The position numbers were made by a program, and so were the translations under genes. The notes below the pieces were generated by a model that made no database searches, was not told the DNA's origin, and worked only from the letters and a program-made list of their open reading frames with translations. 64,000 nucleotides of DNA from Nipponacmea schrenckii (lineage: Eukaryota; Mollusca; Gastropoda; Lottiidae): positions 36,624,067 to 36,688,066 of the forward strand of contig CM060201.1 of NCBI GenBank assembly GCA_030562195.1. The letters run 5' to 3'. Position 1 is the stretch's first letter. The number at the start of each line of letters is the position of its first letter. Positions 1 through 10,659 of the stretch are shown piece by piece.

Positions 1-72
1 AGTTGGTAGCTGCTGGTAGGTTGGAATATCCGTCGGTTATTACTACCAGCTTCTTCCCAACACCAGGACGTC
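1..72 (-). CDS. VWA domain second-half exon (gene 3), partial
   Basis: The acceptor is the minus-strand AG at 73-74. The exon opens in phase 1 and reads GRPGVGKKLVVITDGYSN before leaving the window. TDGYS carries the third MIDAS element. The intron to its partner exon spans 73-511, contains no recognised element and has a GTAAGC donor. Confidence 0.8.
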
Positions 73-1273
73 CTGATAATCAATAAATAAAAATATAGAT
101 ATTGAAAGGAATTAAGTTCTTATACACGCAGTCCCACAGTAAGTATAGTGACAATCAAACAAATCGGTTAGATTCTGTAGAGTCTAAAATCTCTCACAAT
201 TTCCATTTCGCTTATATTGTCGCAAATAGACATATTTGCCTTGAGCCTACTTTAAAACAGTCTTGAATCACTCACGTTCGTAACAGTCTGCTAAGGGTTG
301 ATTGTAAATAGACATTCGCCATAAGCCCACTTTAAATATACAATCTATTTTTTAAACAGTTTAAATGGGTGGGGTTCGTAAAACATTACAAGATTGAATT
401 AAACAAGAGTTACCCCCCTTGTGTTGAGAACACAAATTAAAAATTACACTGTATTTGTAAACTTTCTTTCGTCTTAATCAGTTACAAAAGACAACATCCC
501 TAACAGCTTACCTTCCTGTGTTAACATCTGTATACCTCGGTCAATACCAAGATTGGTGAGGGTGCCCTGACCAGGGTAGGGCAGCCCAAATATAGAGGTT
601 GTAAGACTGGCCTCGTTCCCTGTCATGGGTATAATATATTGAGGTTCGATGGTGGTACTGTATAGGACCACACCCACACGTATACCCTCCTCCGTTACAG
701 GTAACTGTCGAATAAAATCTACCATCTGACTCTTCAGGATGTTGAAGTTTTCCGTACCGACAGAATTAGAGCCATCTATTACCAGAACGATATCATTCGG
801 GGTACAAACTAAAATAGATCAAGAAGTTTGTTTTTAAAGGGATAATAGGTCATAGAATGAACATAAAATTTGAAAATTTTAAACTTGGCCAATAAGAGCT
901 GTTTTCATCAGTAAATATACCTGCTGCCATAAATAACATAAAAAAATATATCCAAAGAACTAAGTAATTATCCAAAAAGATGGATTTGATTATTGAAAAA
1001 CGCTTAATAAATTGATTAAGCGTTTTTCAAAAGTGACTTAGTTTTGTGAGTTTTCCAGATTTTATAGGGATTCAGTTACTTTATGACACCAGGTAAGTTC
1101 ACTGATGAATATATACTCATATTGACCATTCTTGAGAACTTAAATTTTATTTTCATTCTAAGACGCAGTATTTAAACACTCGTCTAACTTTTTCTTTGTA
1201 CAGAATGACCATTATTTAAAATTGCACTAAGAAAAAGATTTCGGTTATTACTTACATCCGGGTGGTATCGTAG
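1..1273 (-). CDS. partial VWA-domain gene (gene 3), running off the left edge
   Basis: Minus-strand exons read 1256-1273, 512-808 and 72-1 (incomplete). Together they give a short Pro linker (TIPPG) and a VWA domain of the metal-binding type. Visible motifs are VLVIDGSNS (MIDAS DxSxS), GTLTNLG (MIDAS Thr) and VVITDGYS (MIDAS Asp). The domain is still incomplete where the window ends. All junctions are GT-AG and phase 1, as in the large VWA gene at 10115-27277. By family it should be a secreted adhesion or matrix protein. It could be a separate gene, with a candidate signal-peptide exon at 1611-1692, or the former 3' part of the large gene. Confidence 0.75.
512..808 (-). CDS. VWA domain first-half exon (gene 3)
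   Basis: The acceptor AG is at 809-810 (minus) after a TATTTTAG tract; the donor GTAAGC lies at 506-511. The exon begins with a Cys (VCTPND) and continues VLVIDGSNSVG, then RVGVVLYS, then GTLTNLGIDRG. This matches the N-terminal two thirds of the A-type VWA domains in the neighbouring gene. The intron splits the domain eight residues later than the intron in domain A2 of the large gene. Confidence 0.82.
833..1175. mobile_element. foldback MITE, copy E1
   Basis: The ends are imperfect inverted repeats: one begins AGAATGAACATAAAATTT and the other, reversed, AGAATGAAAATAAAATTT. The centre is a palindrome around AAACGCTTAATAAATTG. Related copies lie at 13258-13535, 42432-42744 and 62466-62772, with a fragment at 7017-7077. 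No coding capacity. E1 sits in the intron between 808 and 1256. Confidence 0.75.
1256..1273 (-). CDS. 18-nt linker micro-exon (gene 3)
   Basis: An ATTTCAG acceptor and a GTAAGT donor bracket 18 nt coding a Thr-Ile-Pro-Pro-Gly linker. It is phase 1 on both sides, like the other Pro/Thr linker exons of this family. Its small size makes the call provisional. Confidence 0.5.
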
Positions 1274-1610
1274 CTGAAATAAAACAATAGAAAAGAATGG
1301 TGAGATTTAGACGTGATCTGATCATCAACAGAGAACACAGTAAATAACAATAAAATAATAATAATAATAGACTCCTTATTTTATATGGGACAGAAATAGG
1401 CCCAATACACATGTAATGGTTTCCCCTCTAAACATTCAGTCCACAGAACAAACAAAGACTTTTTAAAGTAACATGGGTCAGAATTAGGTTATATAAAGGA
1501 ATGTCCTGTCTAACATTCATGTTTCAATAAAAAAAGATTCAGACTGGTCAATTCGTAAATACACAAGTGACAGTGTAATTTCGTCAAAGACAAACCCTAG
1601 ATTTTATTAC
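1274..1610. other. AT-rich stretch, no gene seen
   Basis: Between the linker micro-exon and the candidate signal exon. It contains a short AATAAT run near 1350-1368. I could not identify the phase-adjusting exon that would be needed here. Confidence 0.5.
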
Positions 1611-1692
1611 AGAGGTCATGTGTATATATACCCCAAATAACAGAATCAGTAAATTTATCAAAGTCTTCATGGTTTAAAGCTCATATTGGTTC
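1611..1692 (-). CDS. candidate signal-peptide exon for gene 3
   Basis: From an ATG at 1670 the minus strand reads MKTLINLLILLFGVYIHMTS, a convincing signal peptide. A TTTTTCAG acceptor lies 22 nt upstream of the ATG, as in the signal exons of the two neighbouring genes. The donor GTAATA at 1605-1610 leaves phase 0, but the next recognised exon (1256-1273) needs phase 1. Either a small exon was missed or this is not its partner. An upstream ATG opens a six-codon frame that overlaps the start. Confidence 0.4.
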
Positions 1693-3052
1693 CTGAAAAA
1701 CAGAATAAAAGAAAATTATCAAATATTCAATTCGAGATCTTTTAAATTCAAATTAGTAAAATAAATATCATCTATGCTTCAATGACGTCATATAAGCACG
1801 TTTAGCACGTCTATAATTATAGGAACTACAGATAACTGACCGATTGCAAATAGAAATCAAAAATAGCTCTGATAGCGTGACATGATGTGACGTGATTTTG
1901 CGTGATTTGCGTAGTGTGACGTGGCGTAGTGTGACGTGGTGAAGTGTGACGTGGCGTGGCGTGACGTGGCGTGGTGTGACGTATAGTGGTATGGTGTGAC
2001 GTAGTGTGTCGTGGCGTGACGTGGTGTAACGTGCAGTGACTTGACGTTGTTTGAAGTGACGTAACGTGATGTGATGTGGCTAGATGTTACATGGTGTGAA
2101 CTGATGTAAATTTATGTGTAATTTAAAATATTTTTAAAGAATGTAACAGGGTATTTGAAGATAATGAAATTTTTAATCCAATAACGGTAATTATGTATGG
2201 CACTTGCTCTTGACCTCTCTTATCATAAATAATACCAGGACAGCTTAAATAAATTACCTACAATTATATATGGCAGTGGTATAATTATATATAATAAAAA
2301 AAAAGTTGCCTTTATCCAGTATAATTGTTGTCTTTCATACTAAGTACCGCTCTTTGCCTGGGTCAACATTCAGTTAAAAATCGACCTCAGATAGAAAGGG
2401 TCTCTACCACAACTATATAATTATAAACCAATCAGGTTTGCTTCCCTAGACACCAAAATAGCATTTGGTTATGAACAAATATAAAAAAAGGTAAATTATA
2501 TAAGTTTTTCCCCTAAAATAGGTTTCAAACTACATCAATTGAATTCAGGGAGAATATCTCTGACGCCTTCAGGGACACAAGTAATAATTCACTACCACAG
2601 AGCTGCCGCAGTTTGAACATCAAACAGAAATTTACTACCCCATACCCCCTGCCCGCCTACTCTTTAGTTCCCGTATGCTGTTTATTCTATTCTATAACAA
2701 CGGAATAACTTCCATCTTGGTCCTGCAGATTTTGTTTATTTTTTTAATAGTCAGTGCCAGAAACACATACCATGACCAAAAATGCCTCTGTGATTGTGAA
2801 ACTCCAGGATGAATTCCTTAATATCTATATCAAACGTTTAGTGACTGCTTACAAAAGGAATAAAAATCTGAGTAATATTCTTGTACATGAAAGATGAGTT
2901 TTCTATTATTTTTATATTTTTTATATTTATATTGTTTAAACTTAGTCATGGCACCGAATTATTATTATTTTGTAAATTATTAATTAATGGTGAATCAAAA
3001 AAAAAAAATTTCTCCGAACGACAATAAAACATTATTGAATACTGTCGCGTGT
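1693..3052. other. AT-rich non-coding region with a GTGACGTGG tract
   Basis: No gene or convincing splice-bounded exon was found. It includes the degenerate tract at 1875-2105. The rest is AT-rich and unique-looking, ending at the 31-bp array. Confidence 0.55.
1875..2105. repeat. degenerate GTGACGTGG minisatellite
   Basis: Irregular alternation of GTGACGTGGCGTAGT-like words with variable spacing over about 230 bp. It is GC-richer than its surroundings and carries many CpG and ACGT steps. No stable unit length is visible by eye. Confidence 0.7.
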
Positions 3053-4689
3053 ACACCTGATATACACACTCAATATATAATCTACACCTGATATATACAC
3101 TCAATATATAATCTACACCTGATATACACACTCAATAAATAATTTTACACCTGATATATACACTCAATATATAATCTACACCTGATATATACACTCAATA
3201 TATAATCTACACCTGATATACACACTCAATATATAATCTACACCTGATATACACACTCAATATATAATCTACACCTGATATACACACTCAATATATAATC
3301 TACACCTGATATATACACTCAATATATAATCTACACCTGATATATACACTCAATATATAATCTACACCTGATATAACACTCAATATATAATCTACACCTG
3401 ATATACACACTCAATATATAATCTACACCTGATATACACACTACACCTGATATATACACTCAATATATAATCTACACCTGATATATACACTCAATATATA
3501 ATCTACACCTGATATATACACTCAATATATAATCTACACCTGATATATACACTCAATATATAATCTACACCTGATATACACACTCAATATATAATCTACA
3601 TCTGATATACACACTCAATATATAATCTACACCTGATATATACACTCAATATATAATCTACACCTGATATACACACTCAATATATAATCTACACCTGATA
3701 TACACACTCAATATATAATCTACACCTGATATATACACTCAATATATAATCTACACCTGATATACACACTCAATATATAATCTACACCTGATATACACAC
3801 TCAATATATAATCTACACCTGAAATACACACTCAATATATAATCTACACCTGATATATACACTCAATATATAATCTACACCTGATATATACACTCAATAT
3901 ATAATCTACACCTGATATATACACTCAATATATAATCTACACCTGATATACACACTCAATATATAATCTACACCTGATATATACACTCAATATAAAATCT
4001 ACACCTGATATATACACTCAATATATAATCTACACCTGATATACACACTCAATATATAATCTACACCTGATATATACACTTAATATATAATCTACACCTG
4101 ATATATACACTCAATATATAATCTACACCTGATATATACACTCAATATATAATCTACACCTGATATATACACTCAATATATAATCTACACCTGATATACA
4201 CACTCAATATATAATCTACACCTAATATATACACTCAATATATAATCTACACCTGATATACACACTACACCTGATATATACACTCAATATATAATCTACA
4301 CCTGATATATACACTCAATATATAATCTACACCTGATATACACACTCAATATATAATCTACACCTGATATACACACTCAATATATAATCTACACCTGATA
4401 TATACACTCAATATATAATCTACACCTGATATACACACTCAATATATAATCTACACCTGATATATACACTCAATATATAATCTACACCTGATATACACAC
4501 TACACCTGATATATACACTCAATATATAATCTACACCTGATATATACACTCAATATATAATCTACACCTGATATACACACTCAATATATAATCTACACCT
4601 GATATACACACTCAATATATAATCTACACCTGATATACACACTCAATATATAATCTACACCTGATATATACACTCAATATATAATCTAT
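3053..4689. repeat. 31-bp satellite array, about 53 copies
   Basis: The unit is roughly ACACCTGATATACACACTCA plus ATATATAATCT. Units alternate between TATATACAC and TATACACAC variants. Three truncated units, each missing the CTCAATATATAAT part, occur near 3441, 4265 and 4501. The array is bounded by unique sequence on both sides. Confidence 0.95.
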
Positions 4690-6472
4690 AGAAGGAAACT
4701 CTTGATAAACCGTTCCCTTTAAACCGTAACCTGGTATCAAATCTAGGTTCCTTAGTGGCTAAACTAAAGTTAATTTACCTCTCTGAACCTGTAAATCTGG
4801 ATTAATTCCCGACTGTCATTACAGAACGAGTAAATCGTTTCTTTAATTAGCGATAAATTATTAATTAATTTCTTGAATCCATTCAAAATCATTTAATTGT
4901 TTCACTTAACAATTAATTAATCAATTAATAACTTGCTAAAAATAAATCATAATTTACATATTACAAACTCTTATATTATGAAGAATGACAAAAAGGAAAA
5001 AAATATTAGAAAATTAAATTATATTAATCCGCCAATTCGAAAGACTCTGCTGCCTAAGGACCCGTATAATAATTTATATAAAAGTATTATACCGATCAAG
5101 TTGTAATTTAAAACAGCCCTGTAAACTCTAAATCAGCAAGTCTCGATTATCTATTAGTAAATTAAAATATTATTTAAAATATTTCAGGTATATATTGGTT
5201 CCACACAGCGCTATAAAAATTTGTCAATGACCAAAGTTAACAAATTAAAAACTCATGGTGAATGGTTTTAATGGTTGAAAGTTAACCTTTTAAAAGTTTT
5301 CTTCTGCTATTATGAACGATATATCACTAGGGTTATAACTCTGTTTGAGATGCCGCTTTCACAATAAATCAGCTTCGGAGTTTCACTCTTACGTTTTCAC
5401 ACAAAAGTTGCAAAAAAAAAAAGAAAAAAAAAGAGAGACAGAAAAAGGAATTTATCCTGAAAACTTATATTGTAGCACGCTAGGTTGCAGTTTATTGTCC
5501 CTGGACCCACAGGTTATCGCAAAGAATCTAACTCATTCAGCCACCGCGGCTCCCAGCAGAAAATACAAGTTAATGATAAAATGATATTTCAAAAGCTAAA
5601 TCAATCCATAATATTTCTTTGATGGTTGATATCTTCCAAAAGAAATGACAAGAAATACCTAGTCTGATCTGACTATGATCGGAAAGTAATCGAGTCGTAA
5701 CGTAATGATAACGTAATGGTTACCTACCTGTTACCAGAAACGTCAACCATGTAAGGACATCAACGGTATGAAGATGTAAAAAAAAGTTTTGGGTAATATT
5801 GAGAAAAAGTTAGTATTTAAGAGTGTGAAGAAGATATAAAATGTTGACAGGTGGTTGTTGAGAAACTATACTATAATATTGTTCAAACTTAAGTACCATA
5901 CTTAGAATAATTTTAACTCTCGACTATAAACCAGTGTATACTGTACGTTATTCCGTATAAAACCCAATCATCCTTGGTTTGTATTTGTCATAGTAATTCC
6001 AGTTCGACCCTTATTTATTTTAAAACAGTCAACACTTAATATAGACTAATAGGGGCGTCTTTCTCTCATGAGTTAACAAGGGAGGTAATCATATATCATC
6101 AGCTCTTTAGCATTCAGCCCCGTTCTTGTGTTGACTTTGTTTTGGACGGTTGATTTTAGAGATCCTTACGCATAATAAGAGAGCCAATTAGGGTTGACGA
6201 TGTCAATAACCACACGTCTAGGGCACTGGGTATCTATTGTATCGCAGGCTACTTCTCTACCCAACGTAAATACAAATCAGTTTCAAATTTCATTTTTTTG
6301 TGGTCAAATTCTCTTAAAGATCATAATCATACGACTGAATCGAAATTTACATCCGGATTTTTTATAATATGTGTTAACCGACTTTAATAAATTTATGTTA
6401 GGTCTTAGTTGGTTTTTATACCCCAAGGTCGAGTAAAACATTTAATGCGCATTTTATAGATCGTAATAAAGC
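4690..6472. other. AT-rich non-coding region, nothing recognised
   Basis: No exon with family similarity and no long open frame with coding character. It includes A-rich and AATTAATTAATT-rich patches (4850-4925) and a purine tract near 5410-5440. Confidence 0.6.
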
Positions 6473-6576
6473 TCTGTTCACATCACCAAGCTCAGTTCAC
6501 ATCACCAAGCTCAGTTCACATCACCAAGATCTGTTCACAACACCAAGATCTGTTTACATCACCAAGATCTGTAAGA
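6473..6576. repeat. short tandem repeat, ~19-bp unit
   Basis: About five copies of GTTCACATCACCAAGCTCA / GTTCACATCACCAAGATCT, with drift between copies. Confidence 0.85.
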
Positions 6577-7016
6577 ATAGTTGAAAGTCGAGATGAATCA
6601 AATTTCTTCCTGCTTCGAACTGTTTCTGTCTATTCGATATTAATCTAACATAGTTTTCTATAGAGAACAATAATTTCGTAACGTAACTCGCAACTACACC
6701 AAACCGATCATTGCTTGCATGTGGTTGCAAATAAAAATTAATGTTGAATATAAAACGCAACTCATACATAACTCTTGTGTTCAGCTGTAACGCAATTGCT
6801 GTGAGAACAATACTTGTGTCATTTATATACAAAAAAAACCCAGAGATATAAGGTGAATCTTTATCATGTATCTGAGAATGAAAACTGTATAAAAAAATAC
6901 CAGATCGTTTATGACAACCTTGTTCATATCAAACTAAAAACAATCTGTACATGGAGTATCGAGACAGATCGTGGTCGTTACTTCAGACGTAACTGTATAG
7001 GGTAGCATTAGGGATA
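6577..7016. other. non-coding region, nothing recognised
   Basis: Open frames on both strands here are short and lack family similarity or splice context. Confidence 0.5.
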
Positions 7017-7077
7017 ATACTAGAATCAACATAAAATGGTATTCATCAGTAGATAATCCTGCTACCAAAAATAACAT
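7017..7077. mobile_element. fragment of foldback MITE (E5)
   Basis: Shares ATTCATCAGTAGATAATCCT and CTGCTACCAAAAATAACATA with the inner arm of copies E1-E4. It stops where the 11-bp array begins. Confidence 0.6.
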
Positions 7078-8738
7078 AATCAGAATAGAATCAGAATCAG
7101 AATCAGAATAGAATCAGAACAGAATCAGAATATGAACAGAATGCAGAACAGAATCAGAATAGAATCAGAATGTCAGAATAGAATAGAACGATCAGAATAG
7201 AATCAGAATAGAATCAGAACAGAATCAGAAAGAATCAGAATAGAATCAGAACAGAATCAGAACAGAATCAGTATAGAATCAGAATAGAATCAGAATAGAA
7301 TCAGAATAGAATCAGAATAGAATCAGATAATAGAACATCAGAACAGAATCAGTATAGAATCAGAATAGAATCAGAATAGAACCAGTAATAGAATCAGAAT
7401 AGAATCAGAGTAGAATCAGGACAGAATCAGAATAGTATCAGAACAGAATCAGAACAGAATAAGAAAGAATTCAGAACAGAATCAGAATAGAATCAGAACA
7501 GAATCAGAATAGTATCAGAACAGAATCAGAACAGAATCAGAATAGAATCAGAAAGAATCAGAATAGAATCAGAACAGAATCAGAATAGAATCAGAATAGA
7601 ATCAGAACAGAATCAGAACAGAATCAGAAAGAATCAGAAAGAATCAGAATAGAATCAGAATAGAATCAGAACAGAATCAGAATAGAATCAGAAAGAATCA
7701 GAATAGAATCAGAATAGAATCAGAATAGAATCAGAATAGAATCAGAACAGAATCAGAATAGAATCAGAACAGAATCAGAATAGAATCAGAACAGAATCAG
7801 AACAGAATCAGAACAGAATCAGAATAGATCAGAATAGAATCAGAATAGAATCAGAAGAATCAGAACAGAATCAGAATAGTATCAGAACAGAATCAGAACA
7901 GAATCAGAATAGAATCAGAACAGAATCAGAACAGAATCAGAACAGAATTAAACAGAATCAGAATAGAATCAGAACAGAATCAGAAAGAACAGAACAGAAT
8001 CAGAACAGAATCAGAACAGAATCAGAATAGAATCAGAATAGAATCAGAATAGAATCAGATAGAATCAGAACAGAATCAGAATAGATCAGAACAGAATCAG
8101 AACTAGAATCAGAACAGAATCAGAAAGAATCAGAACAGAATCAGAATAGATCAGAACAGAATCAGAACAGAATCAGAACAGAATCAGAATAGAATCAGAA
8201 TAGAATCAGAATAGAATCAGAACAAATCAGAACAAAATCAGAACAGAATCAGAAAGAATCAGAATAGAATCAGAACAGAATCAGAACAGAATCAGAATAG
8301 AATCAGAACAGAATCAGAACAGAATCAGAATAGAATCAGAATAGAATCAGAATAGAATCAGAATAGAATCAGAACAGAATCAGAACAGAATCAGAATAGA
8401 ATCAGAACAGAATCAGAATAGAATCAGAATAGAATCAGAATAGAATCAGAATAGAATCAGAACAGAATCAGAACAGAATCAGAACAGAATCAGAATAGAA
8501 TCAGAACAGAATCAGAACAGAATCAGAACAGAATCAGAACAGAATCAGAACAAGATCAGAACAAAATCAGAACAGAATCAGAACAGAATCAGAACAGAAT
8601 CAGAACAGAATCAGAACAGAATCAGAACAGAATCAGAATAGAATCAGAACAGAATCAGAACAGAATCAGAATAGAATCAGAATAGAATCAGAATAGAATC
8701 TGAACAGAATCAGAACAGAATCAGAATAGAATCAGGAT
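7078..8738. repeat. 11-bp satellite array (AGAATCAGAAC/T), about 150 copies
   Basis: Units are AGAATCAGAAC or AGAATCAGAAT, with occasional 10-bp (AAGAATCAG) and broken units. The C/T position alternates in local runs, hinting at longer multi-unit periods. The plus strand is strongly purine-rich. Confidence 0.95.
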
Positions 8739-8892
8739 ACCAAGCAGATCCCAATTTCTAAATAAAATATTTGTTCCACTGTAGGCCTGTACATCTGGGA
8801 GAATCAATCTCTCCCTTCCCCGAAATTTCAATACAATGAAGTAAATAGAGTTTTTAAGACATCAATGATCTTATGTAATTGTGATACAAGAT

Positions 8893-9042
8893 AAGTTAAG
8901 TAATAAGTTAAGTAATAAGTTAAGTTAAGTTATAAGTTAAGTTGCAAGTTAAGTAAAGTTATGAGTTAAGTGAAGTTTTAAGTTATAAGTTAAGTTAAGT
9001 TATAAGTTTAGTTAAGTTATAAGTTTAGTTAAGTTATAAGAG
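8893..9042. repeat. AAGTTA-type tandem repeat
   Basis: Repeated TAAGTTAAGTTATAAGTTA words with 5-16 bp periodicity. Flanked by non-coding sequence. Confidence 0.85.
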
Positions 9043-10019
9043 ATGCTCTCCGATAGCAGCCGTGACCTAGGCATGTACATCATTTTGATAAGAAATTATC
9101 TTTTTCTGGAATTTTTTTTAAAGATAAATGCATAGTGATTACTTTGAGATGGTATAATATGACTATTTTTTGTTTTCAATGAAAAGGGGCGATGGTTACT
9201 TTACCATTTATGTATAGAGGGCGTATTACACACACATAAATGTGTTTTGTTCTGTAAGAGCATTTCAATATGGCGGTATTACACTCAAACCCTGTATATC
9301 TTTATTTCCTGTATTGCCTGATAGAACCCTGTCAACATATTAAATAGTAAAATATAATATAATATATTTATTAAAAGGGTTTTATAAAAGCGCATCTGTA
9401 CATCATTTAAGTAAAGTGGTAAATACCCCGAAGGCTTTCAAAGGAGGAGTTTACTTAGACGAAAGTATTGCCATCTTTATAAGTTTTTGTCCATTCTGTG
9501 ATGTTTGCATAAATTTGCATGAAAAGATAATATTTATTGTGAAATGAATAGACTCAGTGTTGGAGCTTCTTTTATTCTGATGAGCTCTCTTTACTCAGTG
9601 TAAGCCCTAATACAAAAGACGTACGCTGAAAAGCAATTTTATGAACACCCAGTCCAATAGAAAAGACATGCTTGTAGACACCCGATATCAGTCAAGAGTT
9701 ATCGTCCTTGACCTTCGTACATAATAGTAATCAGGACGGTCACTATACGCTTGTATTTGTTTATGATATCAAGGCGATGCGTTGTCGCTACCTCGGGGGT
9801 AGCTATATAGGAGAGCAATCCAGTCAACCATCTTGTTACAGCGTGAAACAGTCAAGCAGCGGTTATCTGTTCGCTGACGACTGTATAAAACCTATATCTG
9901 CATGAAACGAAATATGTTAATATTGTATATCAGCGGTAATATAATGTTATTTAAATATGTACGAGTCCACTTTTATAAGAAGATGGTTGAAGTATAGTCC
10001 TAATCATCAATTGCAAAGC
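9043..10019. other. non-coding region 3' of the 12-VWA gene
   Basis: No family exon found. A 65-codon plus-strand frame at 9708-9905 has no recognisable similarity, and I do not call it a gene. Confidence 0.5.
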
Positions 10020-10025
10020 TTTATT
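10020..10025 (-). terminator. poly(A) signal of the 12-VWA gene
   Basis: AATAAA on the minus strand, 90 nt downstream of the stop codon at 10115-10117. Its position fits a normal 3' UTR and supports the exon at 10115-10659 being terminal. Confidence 0.65.
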
Positions 10026-10114
10026 TCATTTATATAAGATACAGTTGAAAAATCGTTTATATCAATTTTTTCGTTTTCGTGCCGTTCTTTCCATCATAAT
10101 TCAATTTAATGAAA

Positions 10115-10659
10115 TCATCCACAAAGCGTTGTGACCATTTCTTTCAGTGTTGTTTTCAGATCCTCGAACGTGGGAGCAATCGTCAGATAGGAGGAGTTAG
10201 TAGCAATTATATTCAGTTCATCTGTATTGATTCCATCTCCGACGCCCATAGCATGTACAGTTATACCGTCATCTTTTGCCGCAGCGACAGCCTCCTTGGT
10301 TAACCTACGTTCTGCAGAAGCACCGTCAGTAATAACTACAAGATGCTGCGGGACATTGGGTCGACCAGTTGTGTTAAACATTTCATGAGCCTGTACAATA
10401 CCCAAATCTGTTCGAGTGGTGGACGCCGGGTAATCAATAGCTGTTATGTTGGTAGATAACGCAGTGGCATTTGAACTTAGAGGGATAACATCATGTATGA
10501 TGGTGCCAAACAATACAAGCCCTAGATTCACCCTGTCTGGGCTAATATTCAAGTCGGGCATTGTATCAGCTATGGACTGCATCTGGGTCGCAAAGTTCGC
10601 CTTTCGGATTGAGCCCGATCCGTCAACGACTAGTATAACATCCAATGGTTCCGTGCAAC
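10115..10659 (-). CDS. VWA domain A7, terminal exon (gene 2)
   Basis: A TTATTTCAG acceptor leads into CTEPLDVILVVDGSGS. The domain continues through RTDLGI and VVITDGAS and ends LCG-stop. MIDAS is complete. Where sister exons read TGT G|GTAAG, this one reads TGT GGA TGA, so the donor is absent and a stop follows at once. The closest relative in the window is A6, which shares CTEPLD. Confidence 0.85.
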
